The notes under the pieces are model-generated. The model did not search any database and was not told the origin of the DNA. It saw only the letters and a list, made by a program, of their open reading frames with translations. 64,000 bases of DNA from NCBI RefSeq assembly GCF_900111945.1, contig NZ_FOYO01000001.1:2859751-2923750 (forward strand), in the 5' to 3' direction. Positions 9,852-18,317 of this stretch are shown here, one piece after another; the stretch's first letter is position 1, and the number at the start of each line of letters is the position of its first letter. This DNA is from Litoreibacter janthinus (GTDB lineage: Bacteria; Pseudomonadota; Alphaproteobacteria; Rhodobacterales; Rhodobacteraceae). The translations under genes were made by a program, and so were the position numbers.

Positions 9852-11591
9852 ATGTCGCGCAGTGTTTTTGCAGCTTTGTTTCTTTCAATGTCGAGTGTCG
9901 CGTTTTCGGCGGCAGCCCAGTCCTGGGTGCAAGTCGAAGCCCTGCCCGATTTGCGCACGGCCCAAGAACGCGCCCGCGCCTATGGCTCCGCGCTGAAAGA
10001 CGTGAACGGGTTCCGCTTGCGCTCGGGCTGGTATGCTCTGGCCCTTGGTCCGTATGGCGAAGCGGAAGCTCAAGCCAAACTGCGTGAGTTGCGCAGCGCG
10101 GGCATCATTCCAGGCGACAGCTATATTTCTGACAACCAACCCTACCGCCAGCAGTTCTGGCCGGTCGGCGCAGCCACCACGGCCACCGCTCCACAAGCTC
10201 CACAACAGCCCGAAGCAACGGCGCCAGCCCCAGAGGCTGTGGCAGAGCCAGCCGTACCTCCTGTACCCGTGGAGCTGGACGAAACCCCACGAGAGGCCCG
10301 CGCCTCCGAGGCGCTGCTCAGCCGCGATCAGAAGAAAGACCTGCAAGTCGCGATGCAGTGGTTCGGCTTCTACAAATCCGCTATCGACGGATCGTTTGGA
10401 AGAGGCACCCGCAACTCTATGGCACAATGGCAGGAGGCCAACGGCTTCACCGCCACTGGCATTCTGACGACCAAGCAGCGCGCGGCTTTGGTGGACAACT
10501 ACACCAATGCGCTGGCCGCCTTGGGTCTGGGGCCAGTAAAGGAAGAAAAAGCTGGGCTGGAGCTGACTATGCCCATCGGCCTCGTCGAGTTCGACAAGTA
10601 CGAATACCCTTTCGTGCAATACCGCGAGAAGAATGGCTCCGGCATCGAGGCGCTGCTGATTTCACAACCCGGCGACACGGATACTCTGTTTGGTCTCTAT
10701 GAGATCATGCAAACGCTGGAAATCGTGCCGCTGGAAGGCGAGCGCTCCAAGGGGCGTCGATCATTTACTCTGACTGGCCAGAACGAAGAAATCCAGTCCT
10801 ACACCTATGCCCGCTCCGAGGGCGGTTACGTCAAAGGCTTTACACTAGTCTACCCTCCGGCCAAGGCAGCCGACATGGCGCGAGTAATCGAGATTATGCA
10901 AGACAGCATGGTCATAACCGAAGGCACCCTAACGCCGGACCTGTCCAACGCTGCGAACCAAGGCTTGGATTTGTTATCGGGCTTGGACGTGCGCACGCCA
11001 AAGCTGGCACGCTCCGGCTTTTATGTTGACGGGCGCGGCCACGTGTTGACCACAGCGGAAACCGTCGCCTCTTGCGGGCGCGTCACATTGGATGACACCT
11101 ATGAGGCGACCGTCAAAGCAACCGGAAACGGGTTGGCTCTTTTGGAGCCGACAACAAGCCTTGTGCCGCTGAACTACGCCCGTCTGGCGAGTGCAATCGG
11201 ACGCCTGCACGCTCCAGTTGTTGTGGCAGGCTACTCCTACGAAGGTGCGCTGGATGCGCCCACTCTGACCTATGGGTCGCTGGAAGACCTGAAAGGGCTT
11301 GGCGGTGAGGCGGAATTAAAGCGGCTGGACCTAGCGGCCCTACCCGGTGACGTTGGCGGCCCTGTGATGGACATGACAGGCGCGGTGACCGGCATGCTGG
11401 TTGACCATGACGTGAATGGCAAGTCCTTGCCCAGCGCTGTGCGGTTCGCGCTGAAAGCCAGCGAACTTGCGACGTTCCTGAGCGAGAGCGGCGTGGTCGC
11501 AGCCGCATCGGACGGGACGGCAGAGCTGGATGCGGAAGACTTGGTGGTTCTGGGCACGGATATGACCGTGCTGGTGGGCTGCTGGGAGTAG
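9852..11591 (+). CDS. SPOR-like / peptidoglycan-binding protein with a degenerate trypsin-fold domain
   Basis: 579 residues from the ATG at 9852 (an in-frame TTG six bases upstream is less likely). Order: signal peptide (MSRSVFAALFLSMSSVAF...AAAQ); a SPOR-like segment (about 25-105, WVQVEALPDLRTAQERA); an Ala/Pro/Glu linker; a PG_binding_1 domain (about 160-215, WFGFYKSAIDGSFGRGTR); and a C-terminal chymotrypsin-like fold (about 385-545). In that domain the expected catalytic His motif (like TNAHVV) reads VLTTAETVASC, and the expected GDSGGP reads LPGDVGGPVMD. Both catalytic His and Ser are missing, so it is probably a periplasmic, wall-associated pseudoprotease. The fold assignment is inferred from these landmarks. 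Confidence 0.75.
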   Translation: MSRSVFAALFLSMSSVAFSAAAQSWVQVEALPDLRTAQERARAYGSALKDVNGFRLRSGWYALALGPYGEAEAQAKLRELRSAGIIPGDSYISDNQPYRQQFWPVGAATTATAPQAPQQPEATAPAPEAVAEPAVPPVPVELDETPREARASEALLSRDQKKDLQVAMQWFGFYKSAIDGSFGRGTRNSMAQWQEANGFTATGILTTKQRAALVDNYTNALAALGLGPVKEEKAGLELTMPIGLVEFDKYEYPFVQYREKNGSGIEALLISQPGDTDTLFGLYEIMQTLEIVPLEGERSKGRRSFTLTGQNEEIQSYTYARSEGGYVKGFTLVYPPAKAADMARVIEIMQDSMVITEGTLTPDLSNAANQGLDLLSGLDVRTPKLARSGFYVDGRGHVLTTAETVASCGRVTLDDTYEATVKATGNGLALLEPTTSLVPLNYARLASAIGRLHAPVVVAGYSYEGALDAPTLTYGSLEDLKGLGGEAELKRLDLAALPGDVGGPVMDMTGAVTGMLVDHDVNGKSLPSAVRFALKASELATFLSESGVVAAASDGTAELDAEDLVVLGTDMTVLVGCWE

Positions 11592-11614
11592 CCTCAAAAC
11601 GGTGGCGAAACAGA

Positions 11615-11646
11615 TAGGGGCGAATGTCGCGCAGACATGGCCCCTA
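11615..11646. terminator. hairpin between convergent genes
   Basis: TAGGGGC (11615-11621) pairs with GCCCCTA (11640-11646), and inside it ATGTC pairs with GACAT, giving a long interrupted stem between the stop of the 9852 gene and the TPR gene. The right arm includes the TPR gene's TAG stop. There is no clear U-run on either side, so this may be an RNA 3'-end stabiliser rather than a strong intrinsic terminator. Confidence 0.45.
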
Positions 11647-12918
11647 GAGACCGGCCACTAGCTCCTTGGCCAGCGCGCGCGGTCTGGTGATGGACAGAAC
11701 AGTCCGGGCCTCCTGCCTCCGCCCGTCGCGGACGAGGCACGCCGCCAAAGAGAAGTCGATCAGGTCGCGTTGCGCATTCGATCCACCGAGACGGGCGTGA
11801 TCGTGCATGACCTCACAAAATTTCGTAGCCGCCTTCGCCCAATTCCCATCTTCCATCTCGCGATACGCTGTCGCAAGCACTCGTGTCAGATCGCCGGCCG
11901 GTCCAGCACCGCTGTCGATAATGACATCTAACGCATCACGGTTGCCACTGCGTGCGTGCGCGATTGCTGCGTGCAAATCTGCGAAGCCAAGACCCGGTTT
12001 CGGGAAACGCGCGAGAGCATAGGCGCTGATCTTTTTCCAGCGCTCGATCGGAACAGTGACGCCCGCGAGTTCGGCCCTAAACAAGAGAGCTGCCGTATCT
12101 GTCATCACATTCAGCGGCGGGCCTTGGCTATGTTCCGGAGCAATTGCGCCGTCCAATACTTCCCACATTCGGTCCAGATCGCCGGTCTCCAATGACCACA
12201 ATCCAACATGCCAAGACACGTGGTTGTATAATGCCCCTGCGGGATCGTACCGCTTCCACCAGTCTGATAGGTATCTGAACCCCTCTTCGTCTTCCTGCTC
12301 CTCGTAATACAGGTGCGCGCGAATATGTGCGGAATGCGCGCTATTCGGGTTGGCAACAAGCGCAGCCTCCACATTGGTTTCTGCGTCCGCTAGCTGCCCA
12401 ACCTCTAACTGCGCAAATGCGAGTTGAGCCCGATACCACCAGTTGTCACCGTAATGCGGCGCGAGCCGCGAGATAAACGCCAGTTGTTCCGCCTCGCGTC
12501 CGGGCAACCCTGAAAAACCGATCAAGCCGAAGACGCTTGTGCACATCTGCGCAATCATCACATCTGCGGGCCACTCCTGAACATGTTCGTAAACCGCACT
12601 CCGAGCCGCAGCTGACTTTCCTTCCAAAAGCAGCCCCGCTGCATTGATGTGTGAGCGCTCTCTTGCGCTGAGACCCGGTGCCAGTGTGCGGGCACGCGCA
12701 AGGCTTGCCTTAACCTGCTCAGGCCGAGCTCGCATCTGCATTTCGCGCGCGAGACCAATATGTGCGAGTGCGAAGCCTTCATCAAAATCGATTGCGACCT
12801 CAAAGGCCTCCGTCACCCCCGGCTCTGCGCCGAGGAAGCGCTGCACGCCTAAATCATAAGCGGTGAGTGCATCAGGTGACGATGTGCCAACAGAATTCCC
12901 ATAGGCGTCATCAAGCAT
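11644..12918 (-). CDS. TTC38-like tetratricopeptide repeat protein
   Basis: A 424-residue soluble protein with no signal peptide, made of degenerate TPR helices (e.g. AFAQLEVGQLADAETNVEAAL, and AHIRAHLYYEEQEDEEGF further on). The block NHVSWHVGLWSLETGDLDRMW matches the H-x-x-W-H-x-x-L-x-x-LE-x-G signature of the tetratricopeptide repeat 38 family, found in bacteria and eukaryotes, whose biochemical role is not established. It stands alone on the minus strand, between a convergent gene (9852-11591) and the ThDP enzyme. Nothing in the sequence indicates its partner. Confidence 0.75.
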   Translation of the reverse strand: MLDDAYGNSVGTSSPDALTAYDLGVQRFLGAEPGVTEAFEVAIDFDEGFALAHIGLAREMQMRARPEQVKASLARARTLAPGLSARERSHINAAGLLLEGKSAAARSAVYEHVQEWPADVMIAQMCTSVFGLIGFSGLPGREAEQLAFISRLAPHYGDNWWYRAQLAFAQLEVGQLADAETNVEAALVANPNSAHSAHIRAHLYYEEQEDEEGFRYLSDWWKRYDPAGALYNHVSWHVGLWSLETGDLDRMWEVLDGAIAPEHSQGPPLNVMTDTAALLFRAELAGVTVPIERWKKISAYALARFPKPGLGFADLHAAIAHARSGNRDALDVIIDSGAGPAGDLTRVLATAYREMEDGNWAKAATKFCEVMHDHARLGGSNAQRDLIDFSLAACLVRDGRRQEARTVLSITRPRALAKELVAGL

Positions 12919-13053
12919 CTCGATAGCCCTTCAGTTCGGTTGTATTCTGAACAGTGGCAGCGCCAGGGGTTGTGAGTCAACTCTGCGGCCATTGCTTGAA
13001 AGATCGGGTCAGACGCCTCACAGCAAACAATGACTATCGGAAATCCGCGATCC

Positions 13054-14637
13054 CTAAGCCCCTGCCGTCTCCGGCGTGACGTGAATCAGCGTGGGCCCAT
13101 CAGCGGCCAGCGCATCGGTCACGGCCTGTTTGAACGCCTCCAGCGATCGCGGGGCCGCTGCACTGGCACCATAGGCCTCGGCCAGCTTGCAGAAATCGGG
13201 GTTGCGCGCGATCACGGCGTTCGGTGCGATTTGAGCGTTGACCATGCTGTCTTCAATCTCTTTTAGCTTGCCATTATCCCAGACGATGATCGGCAGGCTG
13301 AGGCCCAGTTCCACCGCCGTGGCAAGCTCCTGAATATTATACTGAAAACCGCTGTCACCGTTGATCGAGATCACCGGTTTGTCCCCCGCCCCCACCTTGC
13401 CACCAATGGCTGCGGGCAGTGCATAGCCAAGGGTGCCGAAGCCAGACGGATGATGCCAATGGCCAGCGCGGTCCATCGGGTAGGTTTCATTTGCGACATA
13501 GGCGAACTGAGTCATGTCTGAGAAAATCATCGTCTCGACTGGCAACACCGCCCGCAGCGCATCCACCAGAGGCACAATGCCCGGGCGGTCAGCATCGGTC
13601 TCGGCGCGCCATTGCGCACGTGTGGCTTTGATGGCGGCGGCGTCCCAGTCGCTGCGCGACGGCTCCATTGCCTTCAGCAACGCGTCGCAAAACACTGTGC
13701 AGTCGGCCAGCACGGGATCGGTCACAATGTGGCGGTCGGCCAGCACCTGAGGGTCAATGTCCACGCGGATCAGTGGGCAATCATGGCCTAGGGGATCCCG
13801 CCACAGATCGCATTCCGACAGCTCGCTGCCCAAGACGAGCACCAGATCGGCCTGAGCGAAAACCTCCAAACTGCCGGTACGACCCAAACAAGCGCCAAAG
13901 CTTCGCGGTGCGTCATCGGGATACAAACCCCGCCCAGCATTGGTCATAAAGACAGCAGCACCGGATTTGGTCGCCACCTGCCCCGCTGTTTTGAATGCCT
14001 TGCGCGCCCCGCCGCCAAGGATCACAATCGGACGCTTGGCGTCAGTCAGCATTTGCACAATGCGGGTAACCTGCGCAGTGCTAGGCGCATCGAGCGCAAC
14101 CTGCACCGAGCGCTGTGGTGCGGACGCTGCGTCGCCTTGGAGCAATGCGATCGGCACATTCATCAACTTTGGGCGCGGTCGCGACGTTTGGAATTCCAGC
14201 AGAGCGCGGTCGATCATGTGATAGGCCGCGTTTGCGGTGCGGGCGGTCTCGGACCAGTCGGCAACGGTCGCAGCCGCGCCCTCTTGATCCAGCATCTGGT
14301 GCAACTGGCCACGTGTCGCGACGGTTTCGTCAAGACAGGACGCGATCACCATCATCGGAACTGAATCCGAGTAGGCCTGCCCCACGGGATTCAAGATGTT
14401 GCACAAGCCCGGCCCGGTAATCACATAGGCCACGCCCGGCTTGCCAGTGGCGCGGGCATACCCGTCCGCCATGAAACCTGCGCCCTGCTCGTTGCGCGCC
14501 AAGACATGGGTCAGACCCGCCTCTTCAATGCCACGATACATCTCTTGGTTGTGGACTCCCGGGATGCCAAAGATCACTTCGACGCCCCGATCTTTCAACA
14601 TATGCGACAGTTGCGCACCAAGTGGTTTCGTCGACAT
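13054..14637 (-). CDS. thiamine-diphosphate-dependent decarboxylase / acetolactate-synthase-like enzyme
   Basis: 527 residues from the ATG at 14637 (MSTKPLGAQLSHMLKDRG). It has the three domains of the POX/ALS group. The N-terminal Pyr domain has catalytic Glu in ARNEQGAGFMADGYARATG and the ITGPGLCN loop; the central domain has RPIVILGGGARKA; the C-terminal PP domain has ThDP/Mg motif INGDSGFQYN followed ~20 residues later by VWDNGKLKEIE. It lacks a carboxylated-Lys or FAD-loop signature that would settle its reaction. Similar Rhodobacterales proteins are sometimes named 5-guanidino-2-oxopentanoate decarboxylase (AruI-like), which is plausible but unproven. It starts 1 nt after the trkH stop, so the two are probably co-transcribed. 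Confidence 0.8.
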   Translation of the reverse strand: MSTKPLGAQLSHMLKDRGVEVIFGIPGVHNQEMYRGIEEAGLTHVLARNEQGAGFMADGYARATGKPGVAYVITGPGLCNILNPVGQAYSDSVPMMVIASCLDETVATRGQLHQMLDQEGAAATVADWSETARTANAAYHMIDRALLEFQTSRPRPKLMNVPIALLQGDAASAPQRSVQVALDAPSTAQVTRIVQMLTDAKRPIVILGGGARKAFKTAGQVATKSGAAVFMTNAGRGLYPDDAPRSFGACLGRTGSLEVFAQADLVLVLGSELSECDLWRDPLGHDCPLIRVDIDPQVLADRHIVTDPVLADCTVFCDALLKAMEPSRSDWDAAAIKATRAQWRAETDADRPGIVPLVDALRAVLPVETMIFSDMTQFAYVANETYPMDRAGHWHHPSGFGTLGYALPAAIGGKVGAGDKPVISINGDSGFQYNIQELATAVELGLSLPIIVWDNGKLKEIEDSMVNAQIAPNAVIARNPDFCKLAEAYGASAAAPRSLEAFKQAVTDALAADGPTLIHVTPETAGA

Positions 14638-14638
14638 A

Positions 14639-16087
14639 TCAAGCCCTCCAGAAGCGGATCGTGAACATGGCATAAACTGCTAGGATTTCGAGACGGCCAA
14701 TCAACATGCCAGCCGCGAGCATCCATTTGGCGGCATCATTCAGACCTGAGAAATTGCCTGCGGGCCCGATCTCTGACCCCAGCCCTGGCCCGATATTCGC
14801 CAAAGCCGTGGCCGCTCCAGACACAGAAGTGATAAAATCCAGTCCCGTCATCCCCAGAAGCACTGACAGAAGCCCAAGGGACACCACGAACATCACAAAG
14901 AACGACATCACAGATGACAAAACATCCTCGCTCACCGGTTTGCCGTCATAGCGGGGATGAAAGACACCATGCGGTGTGTGAATGCGGCGCACCTGCGCCT
15001 TGATCGACGCAAAAAGCAACTGATAGCGGAATATCTTCACCGAACAGGCGGTCGAGCCGGCGCAGCCGCCGATCAGCCCAAGAAAGAAGAAGATCGCCAC
15101 CGCGAGGCTTCCCCAAAGCTGATAGTCCACGCTGGCATACCCGGTGCCCGAAATGATCGAGACCACGTTGAAAAGCCCCTCGCGAAACCCTTCTTCAGGG
15201 TGGTCCCCGAAGGCGAACAGTCGGAACAGCGTCAACAGAACCGTAAAGGCCAAAATAGTCGCCAAATAGGCGCGCAACTGACTGTCACGCAGCAGCGGCA
15301 TGGCCGAGCCGGAGAGCAGCTGCACGTAGCGCACGAAAGGCAAGGAAGCCAAGATCATGAAGAACGACGCCACATATTCCGGGTTGCCCTGAAACGCCCC
15401 GAATGACGCGTCGGACGTCGAGAACCCGCCCGTCGACATGGTGGTTAACGCGTGATTGATCGCCTCGAACGCGGGAAGCCCCACCATCAGATAGGCGACC
15501 GTACACGCTACGGTCAGCCCGACGTAGAAATACGAGATTTGTGCCGCGATCTGCACCGCGCGCGGCAGCACCTTGCCCATCGTATCAAACGCTTCGGAGC
15601 GGAAAATCTGCATACCGCCAACCCGCAACTCTGGCAGGAATACCATCGCAACCACGATAATGCCGATGCCACCGAACCATTGCAGCATAGAGCGCCACAG
15701 CTTCAGCCCGTCTGGCAGGGTCTCGATCTGGGTCAGAACAGTTGCGCCCGTCGTGGTAAGCCCTGACATGGCCTCGAAAAATGCGTCCACATAGCGCGCC
15801 TCCGTGGCACCTAGGTAAAGTGGCAAGGCGCCAAAAATCGGCAGCGCCAACCAAACACCCGTTGTCAGAAGGAAGGTCTGCTGAATGGTGAGCTTGTCCC
15901 CGACCCCGTTCACGGTGGCCAGCGCCATCAGCCCGCCAATCGCCGTGGTGATGATGGCGCTTTCGGCAAATGCCGGCCAATGCCCGTTGCCCACCCACAG
16001 GTCGAGCATCAGCGGCACAAGCATCGAAACCCCGAGGCTGGCGGTAAGAAGGCCGATCACATAGGCCACTGGGCGCACGTCAAACAT
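14639..16087 (-). CDS. trkH: TrkH-family potassium uptake protein
   Basis: A 482-residue polytopic inner-membrane channel subunit. The four pore-loop filters are visible: MSGLTTTGATVL, TMSTGGFSTSDAS, ISGTGYASVDY and ALANIGPGLG, each with the key glycine. The protein normally needs the NAD-binding TrkA ring, which is not encoded in this window. Downstream, on the same strand and 1 nt away, lies the ThDP enzyme. That linkage has no obvious functional meaning and may only be shared transcription. Confidence 0.95.
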   Translation of the reverse strand: MFDVRPVAYVIGLLTASLGVSMLVPLMLDLWVGNGHWPAFAESAIITTAIGGLMALATVNGVGDKLTIQQTFLLTTGVWLALPIFGALPLYLGATEARYVDAFFEAMSGLTTTGATVLTQIETLPDGLKLWRSMLQWFGGIGIIVVAMVFLPELRVGGMQIFRSEAFDTMGKVLPRAVQIAAQISYFYVGLTVACTVAYLMVGLPAFEAINHALTTMSTGGFSTSDASFGAFQGNPEYVASFFMILASLPFVRYVQLLSGSAMPLLRDSQLRAYLATILAFTVLLTLFRLFAFGDHPEEGFREGLFNVVSIISGTGYASVDYQLWGSLAVAIFFFLGLIGGCAGSTACSVKIFRYQLLFASIKAQVRRIHTPHGVFHPRYDGKPVSEDVLSSVMSFFVMFVVSLGLLSVLLGMTGLDFITSVSGAATALANIGPGLGSEIGPAGNFSGLNDAAKWMLAAGMLIGRLEILAVYAMFTIRFWRA

Positions 16088-16269
16088 AGCGCCAAGGCTT
16101 GGAGCGGAGGCAACAAAGTGTCAAGCGGTGGCGTGAGCAATAGCGCCCGACGATGCATTGCTGATCCGCGCCCTATACCCGCCTCTCACGGAACAGCGAT
16201 CAACTCCGTTGATGTCGGGCCGAGGCAACATTGCCGGGCAACGCGGCTATGGTTTACTGGAGGCTGAAA

Positions 16270-16779
16270 TCACTCAAGCCGGTAGCAATACACATTGTTC
16301 AGGTAAGCGTCGTTCTCGATCTGGAAGTGTGTTTCGCCAACATGCTCAAAGCCCTGAGACAGATAAAACGCGATGGCCGGAGAATTCTCAGCATTTGTCG
16401 CCAGCCAAACAGACTTAACCCCTTTGCCGCGGGCATATTGAAACGCAGCGCTAAGCAAACGTTTCCCGATCCCTTTCCCGTGATGGTAGGGCTGAACGTA
16501 GAGGGTCGAGATTTCGACGTCTGAACACCCGCTTACTGGTGCGCTCCGTCCTGTCGACACGCGTATAAAGCCGTCAATCCCGTCTTCGTTTTCGGAAACC
16601 ATCATGAATTGCGCGGGGTCACAGATGAGCTGTTCTGTCTTTGACTGCGTGAACTCGCTCAACGCATAATCGGCAAAAGCCCCACGGACGCCGCGCTTAA
16701 TATATGTGCCTAGCCAGACCTCGATTGAAATGGCTGCTATGCTTGAAGCGTCCGATTTATGCGGTTTTCTCAGCGTCAT
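16270..16779 (-). CDS. GNAT-family N-acetyltransferase
   Basis: 169 residues from the ATG at 16779 (MTLRKPHKSDASSIA). The longer reading frame upstream lacks family similarity. The acetyl-CoA-binding motif A is VEISTLYVQPYHHGKGIGKRLL (split here as STLYVQPYHHGKGIGKRLL), followed by the motif B helix NSPAIAFYLSQGFEHVGETHF. This is typical of small-molecule or ribosomal-protein type GNATs; the substrate cannot be read from sequence. It is monocistronic and divergent from the metZ riboswitch region. Confidence 0.88.
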   Translation of the reverse strand: MTLRKPHKSDASSIAAISIEVWLGTYIKRGVRGAFADYALSEFTQSKTEQLICDPAQFMMVSENEDGIDGFIRVSTGRSAPVSGCSDVEISTLYVQPYHHGKGIGKRLLSAAFQYARGKGVKSVWLATNAENSPAIAFYLSQGFEHVGETHFQIENDAYLNNVYCYRLE

Positions 16780-16920
16780 GCTCACCGATATGTCAGGTCT
16801 CAGCAGGCACGTGAACTTGAAATTTCGCAAATGTCTCAACCCGGACGCCATGCCACCGGAAACCCTCGACGAAGCACACCATTGTCTTGACCCCGCCAAC
16901 GCAGGGACGTATCCAAGAGT

Positions 16921-16975
16921 CCGTGGCGATTTGTTACCGGATTGCGGGCCACGTTAAATATGCTGCTAAAGAGGA
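16921..16975 (+). promoter_or_regulatory. SAM-II riboswitch
   Basis: Upstream of metZ. CGTGGC (16922-16927) pairs perfectly with GCCACG (16948-16953). The enclosed loop carries GATTTG and ACCGGATTGC, and the 3' tail carries GCTAAAGAGG (16965-16974). This layout and these conserved blocks match the SAM-II (metA) class, a compact S-adenosylmethionine-sensing pseudoknot found mostly in alphaproteobacteria before metX, metZ and metA. It is followed 14 nt later by a terminator hairpin. The expected role is to turn metZ down when SAM is abundant. Confidence 0.85.
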
Positions 16976-16987
16976 TGGATTGCTATG

Positions 16988-17017
16988 AGCCTCCCCCTTT
17001 TCCCGGTGGAGGCTTTT
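16988..17017 (+). terminator. attenuator hairpin downstream of the SAM-II aptamer
   Basis: AGCCTCC (16988-16994) pairs with GGAGGCT (17008-17014) and is followed by TTTTATATTT. The element lies between the riboswitch and the metZ start, so transcription attenuation is the simplest mechanism. The ATG at 16985 falls at its edge and is not a credible metZ start. Confidence 0.7.
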
Positions 17018-17047
17018 ATATTTGGGCAATGCCCGATCGAGGATGAC

Positions 17048-18229
17048 ATGACTAAAGACTGGTCCCCCCGCACCAAATCCGTCCACAGTGGCACCCGCCG
17101 CTCGCAATATGGCGAAATGTCCGAAGCGATATTCCTGACGCAAGGCTTCGTCTACGACACTCCCGAGCAGGCCGAGGCGCGCTTCATCGAAAGCGGTGCT
17201 GACGAATTCATCTACGCGCGCTACGGCAACCCCACTGTGCGCATGTTCGAGGAACGTATCGCCGCGATTGAAGGTACCGAGGATGCGTTCGCGACCGCCT
17301 CCGGCATGGCCGCAGTGAACGGAGCGCTCACTTCGATGTTGCGGGCTGGCGACCACGTCGTCTCGGCCAAGGCACTGTTCGGCTCCTGCCTATACGTGCT
17401 CGAAGACATCCTGACCCGCTTCGGCGTGGAGGTCACCTTTGTTGAAGGCACCGATCTGGCCGCATGGAAAGCCGCCGTGCGCGACGACACCAAGGCGGTA
17501 TTCTTGGAAACGGTCTCAAACCCGACACTTGAGGTCATTGACCTGAAGGGCGTCGCCGACATCGCCCACGCCAAAGGCGCGCTGGTGGTGGTCGACAACG
17601 TCTTCGCAACCCCTGCCTTCTCCAACGCGGTTGCGCTGGGGGCCGACGTCATCGTTTACTCTGCAACCAAGCATATTGATGGCCAAGGTCGCTGTCTGGG
17701 CGGGGTGATCTGCGGAACCAAGGAATTCATTCGTAAAACGGCAGAGCCCTACCTAAAGCACACAGGCTGCGCCCTGTCGCCATTCAACGCTTGGGTCATG
17801 TTGAAAGGCCTTGAGACGATGCATTTGCGCTGCGAGGCGCAAGCCACGAGCGCGCTATTCATCGCCGAGGCGTTAGAAGGCCACAACAAGCTGGACCGCA
17901 CGCTGTATCCTTACTTGAACTCTCATCCGCAACACTCTGTTGCAAAAGAACAAATGGACGCTGGCGGCACGGTGATCTCATTGGACATCCAAGGCGGGAA
18001 GGACGCGGCTTTCCGCTTTCTCAACGCGTTGGACATCATCTTGATCTCCAACAATTTGGGCGACAGCAAAAGCATCGTCACCCACCCCGCCACGACCACC
18101 CACCAGCGCCTCAGCGACGCGCAACGGGCGGAATTGGGAATTACAGACGGCCTCGTGCGCATTTCAATCGGCTTGGAGGACAAGGCCGATCTGCTGGAAG
18201 ACATCCGCTCGGCGCTGAACGCAGTCTGA
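17048..18229 (+). CDS. metZ: O-succinylhomoserine sulfhydrylase
   Basis: A 393-residue PLP enzyme of the Cys/Met metabolism family that makes homocysteine from O-succinylhomoserine and sulfide. Start set at the ATG at 17048 (MTKDWSPRTKSVHSG), preceded by GAGGATGAC as ribosome binding site; the 21 upstream in-frame residues are encoded by the terminator. Seen: YARYGNPTV, the SGMAAVNGAL substrate loop, VDNVFATP, and the PLP lysine in VYSATKHIDGQGRCLGG. The SAM-II riboswitch upstream supports the methionine role. MetZ rather than cystathionine gamma-synthase/lyase is chosen on this motif pattern and context. Confidence 0.95.
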   Translation: MTKDWSPRTKSVHSGTRRSQYGEMSEAIFLTQGFVYDTPEQAEARFIESGADEFIYARYGNPTVRMFEERIAAIEGTEDAFATASGMAAVNGALTSMLRAGDHVVSAKALFGSCLYVLEDILTRFGVEVTFVEGTDLAAWKAAVRDDTKAVFLETVSNPTLEVIDLKGVADIAHAKGALVVVDNVFATPAFSNAVALGADVIVYSATKHIDGQGRCLGGVICGTKEFIRKTAEPYLKHTGCALSPFNAWVMLKGLETMHLRCEAQATSALFIAEALEGHNKLDRTLYPYLNSHPQHSVAKEQMDAGGTVISLDIQGGKDAAFRFLNALDIILISNNLGDSKSIVTHPATTTHQRLSDAQRAELGITDGLVRISIGLEDKADLLEDIRSALNAV

Positions 18230-18250
18230 CCGAAAAGGTCGGTTTTCCTT
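18227..18250 (+). terminator. possible terminator after metZ
   Basis: A short stem directly at the metZ stop codon: GACC (18228-18231) pairs with GGTC (18237-18240) around GAAAA, or ACCG pairs with CGGT, followed by GTTTTCCTTTG. The stem is only 4-5 bp, so efficiency is uncertain. Confidence 0.35.
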
Positions 18251-18317
18251 TGTATCGACAGCGTCGCGCCCCATATAGTGGCACACGCTGCCGCTGCACC
18301 CCTTAGGAGGGAAGCCC

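Noticed and set aside
16985..17047. In-frame ATG at 16985 as the metZ start
   Set aside because: It sits at the edge of the terminator hairpin, the extra 21 residues are unlike any family member, and a good ribosome binding site precedes the ATG at 17048.
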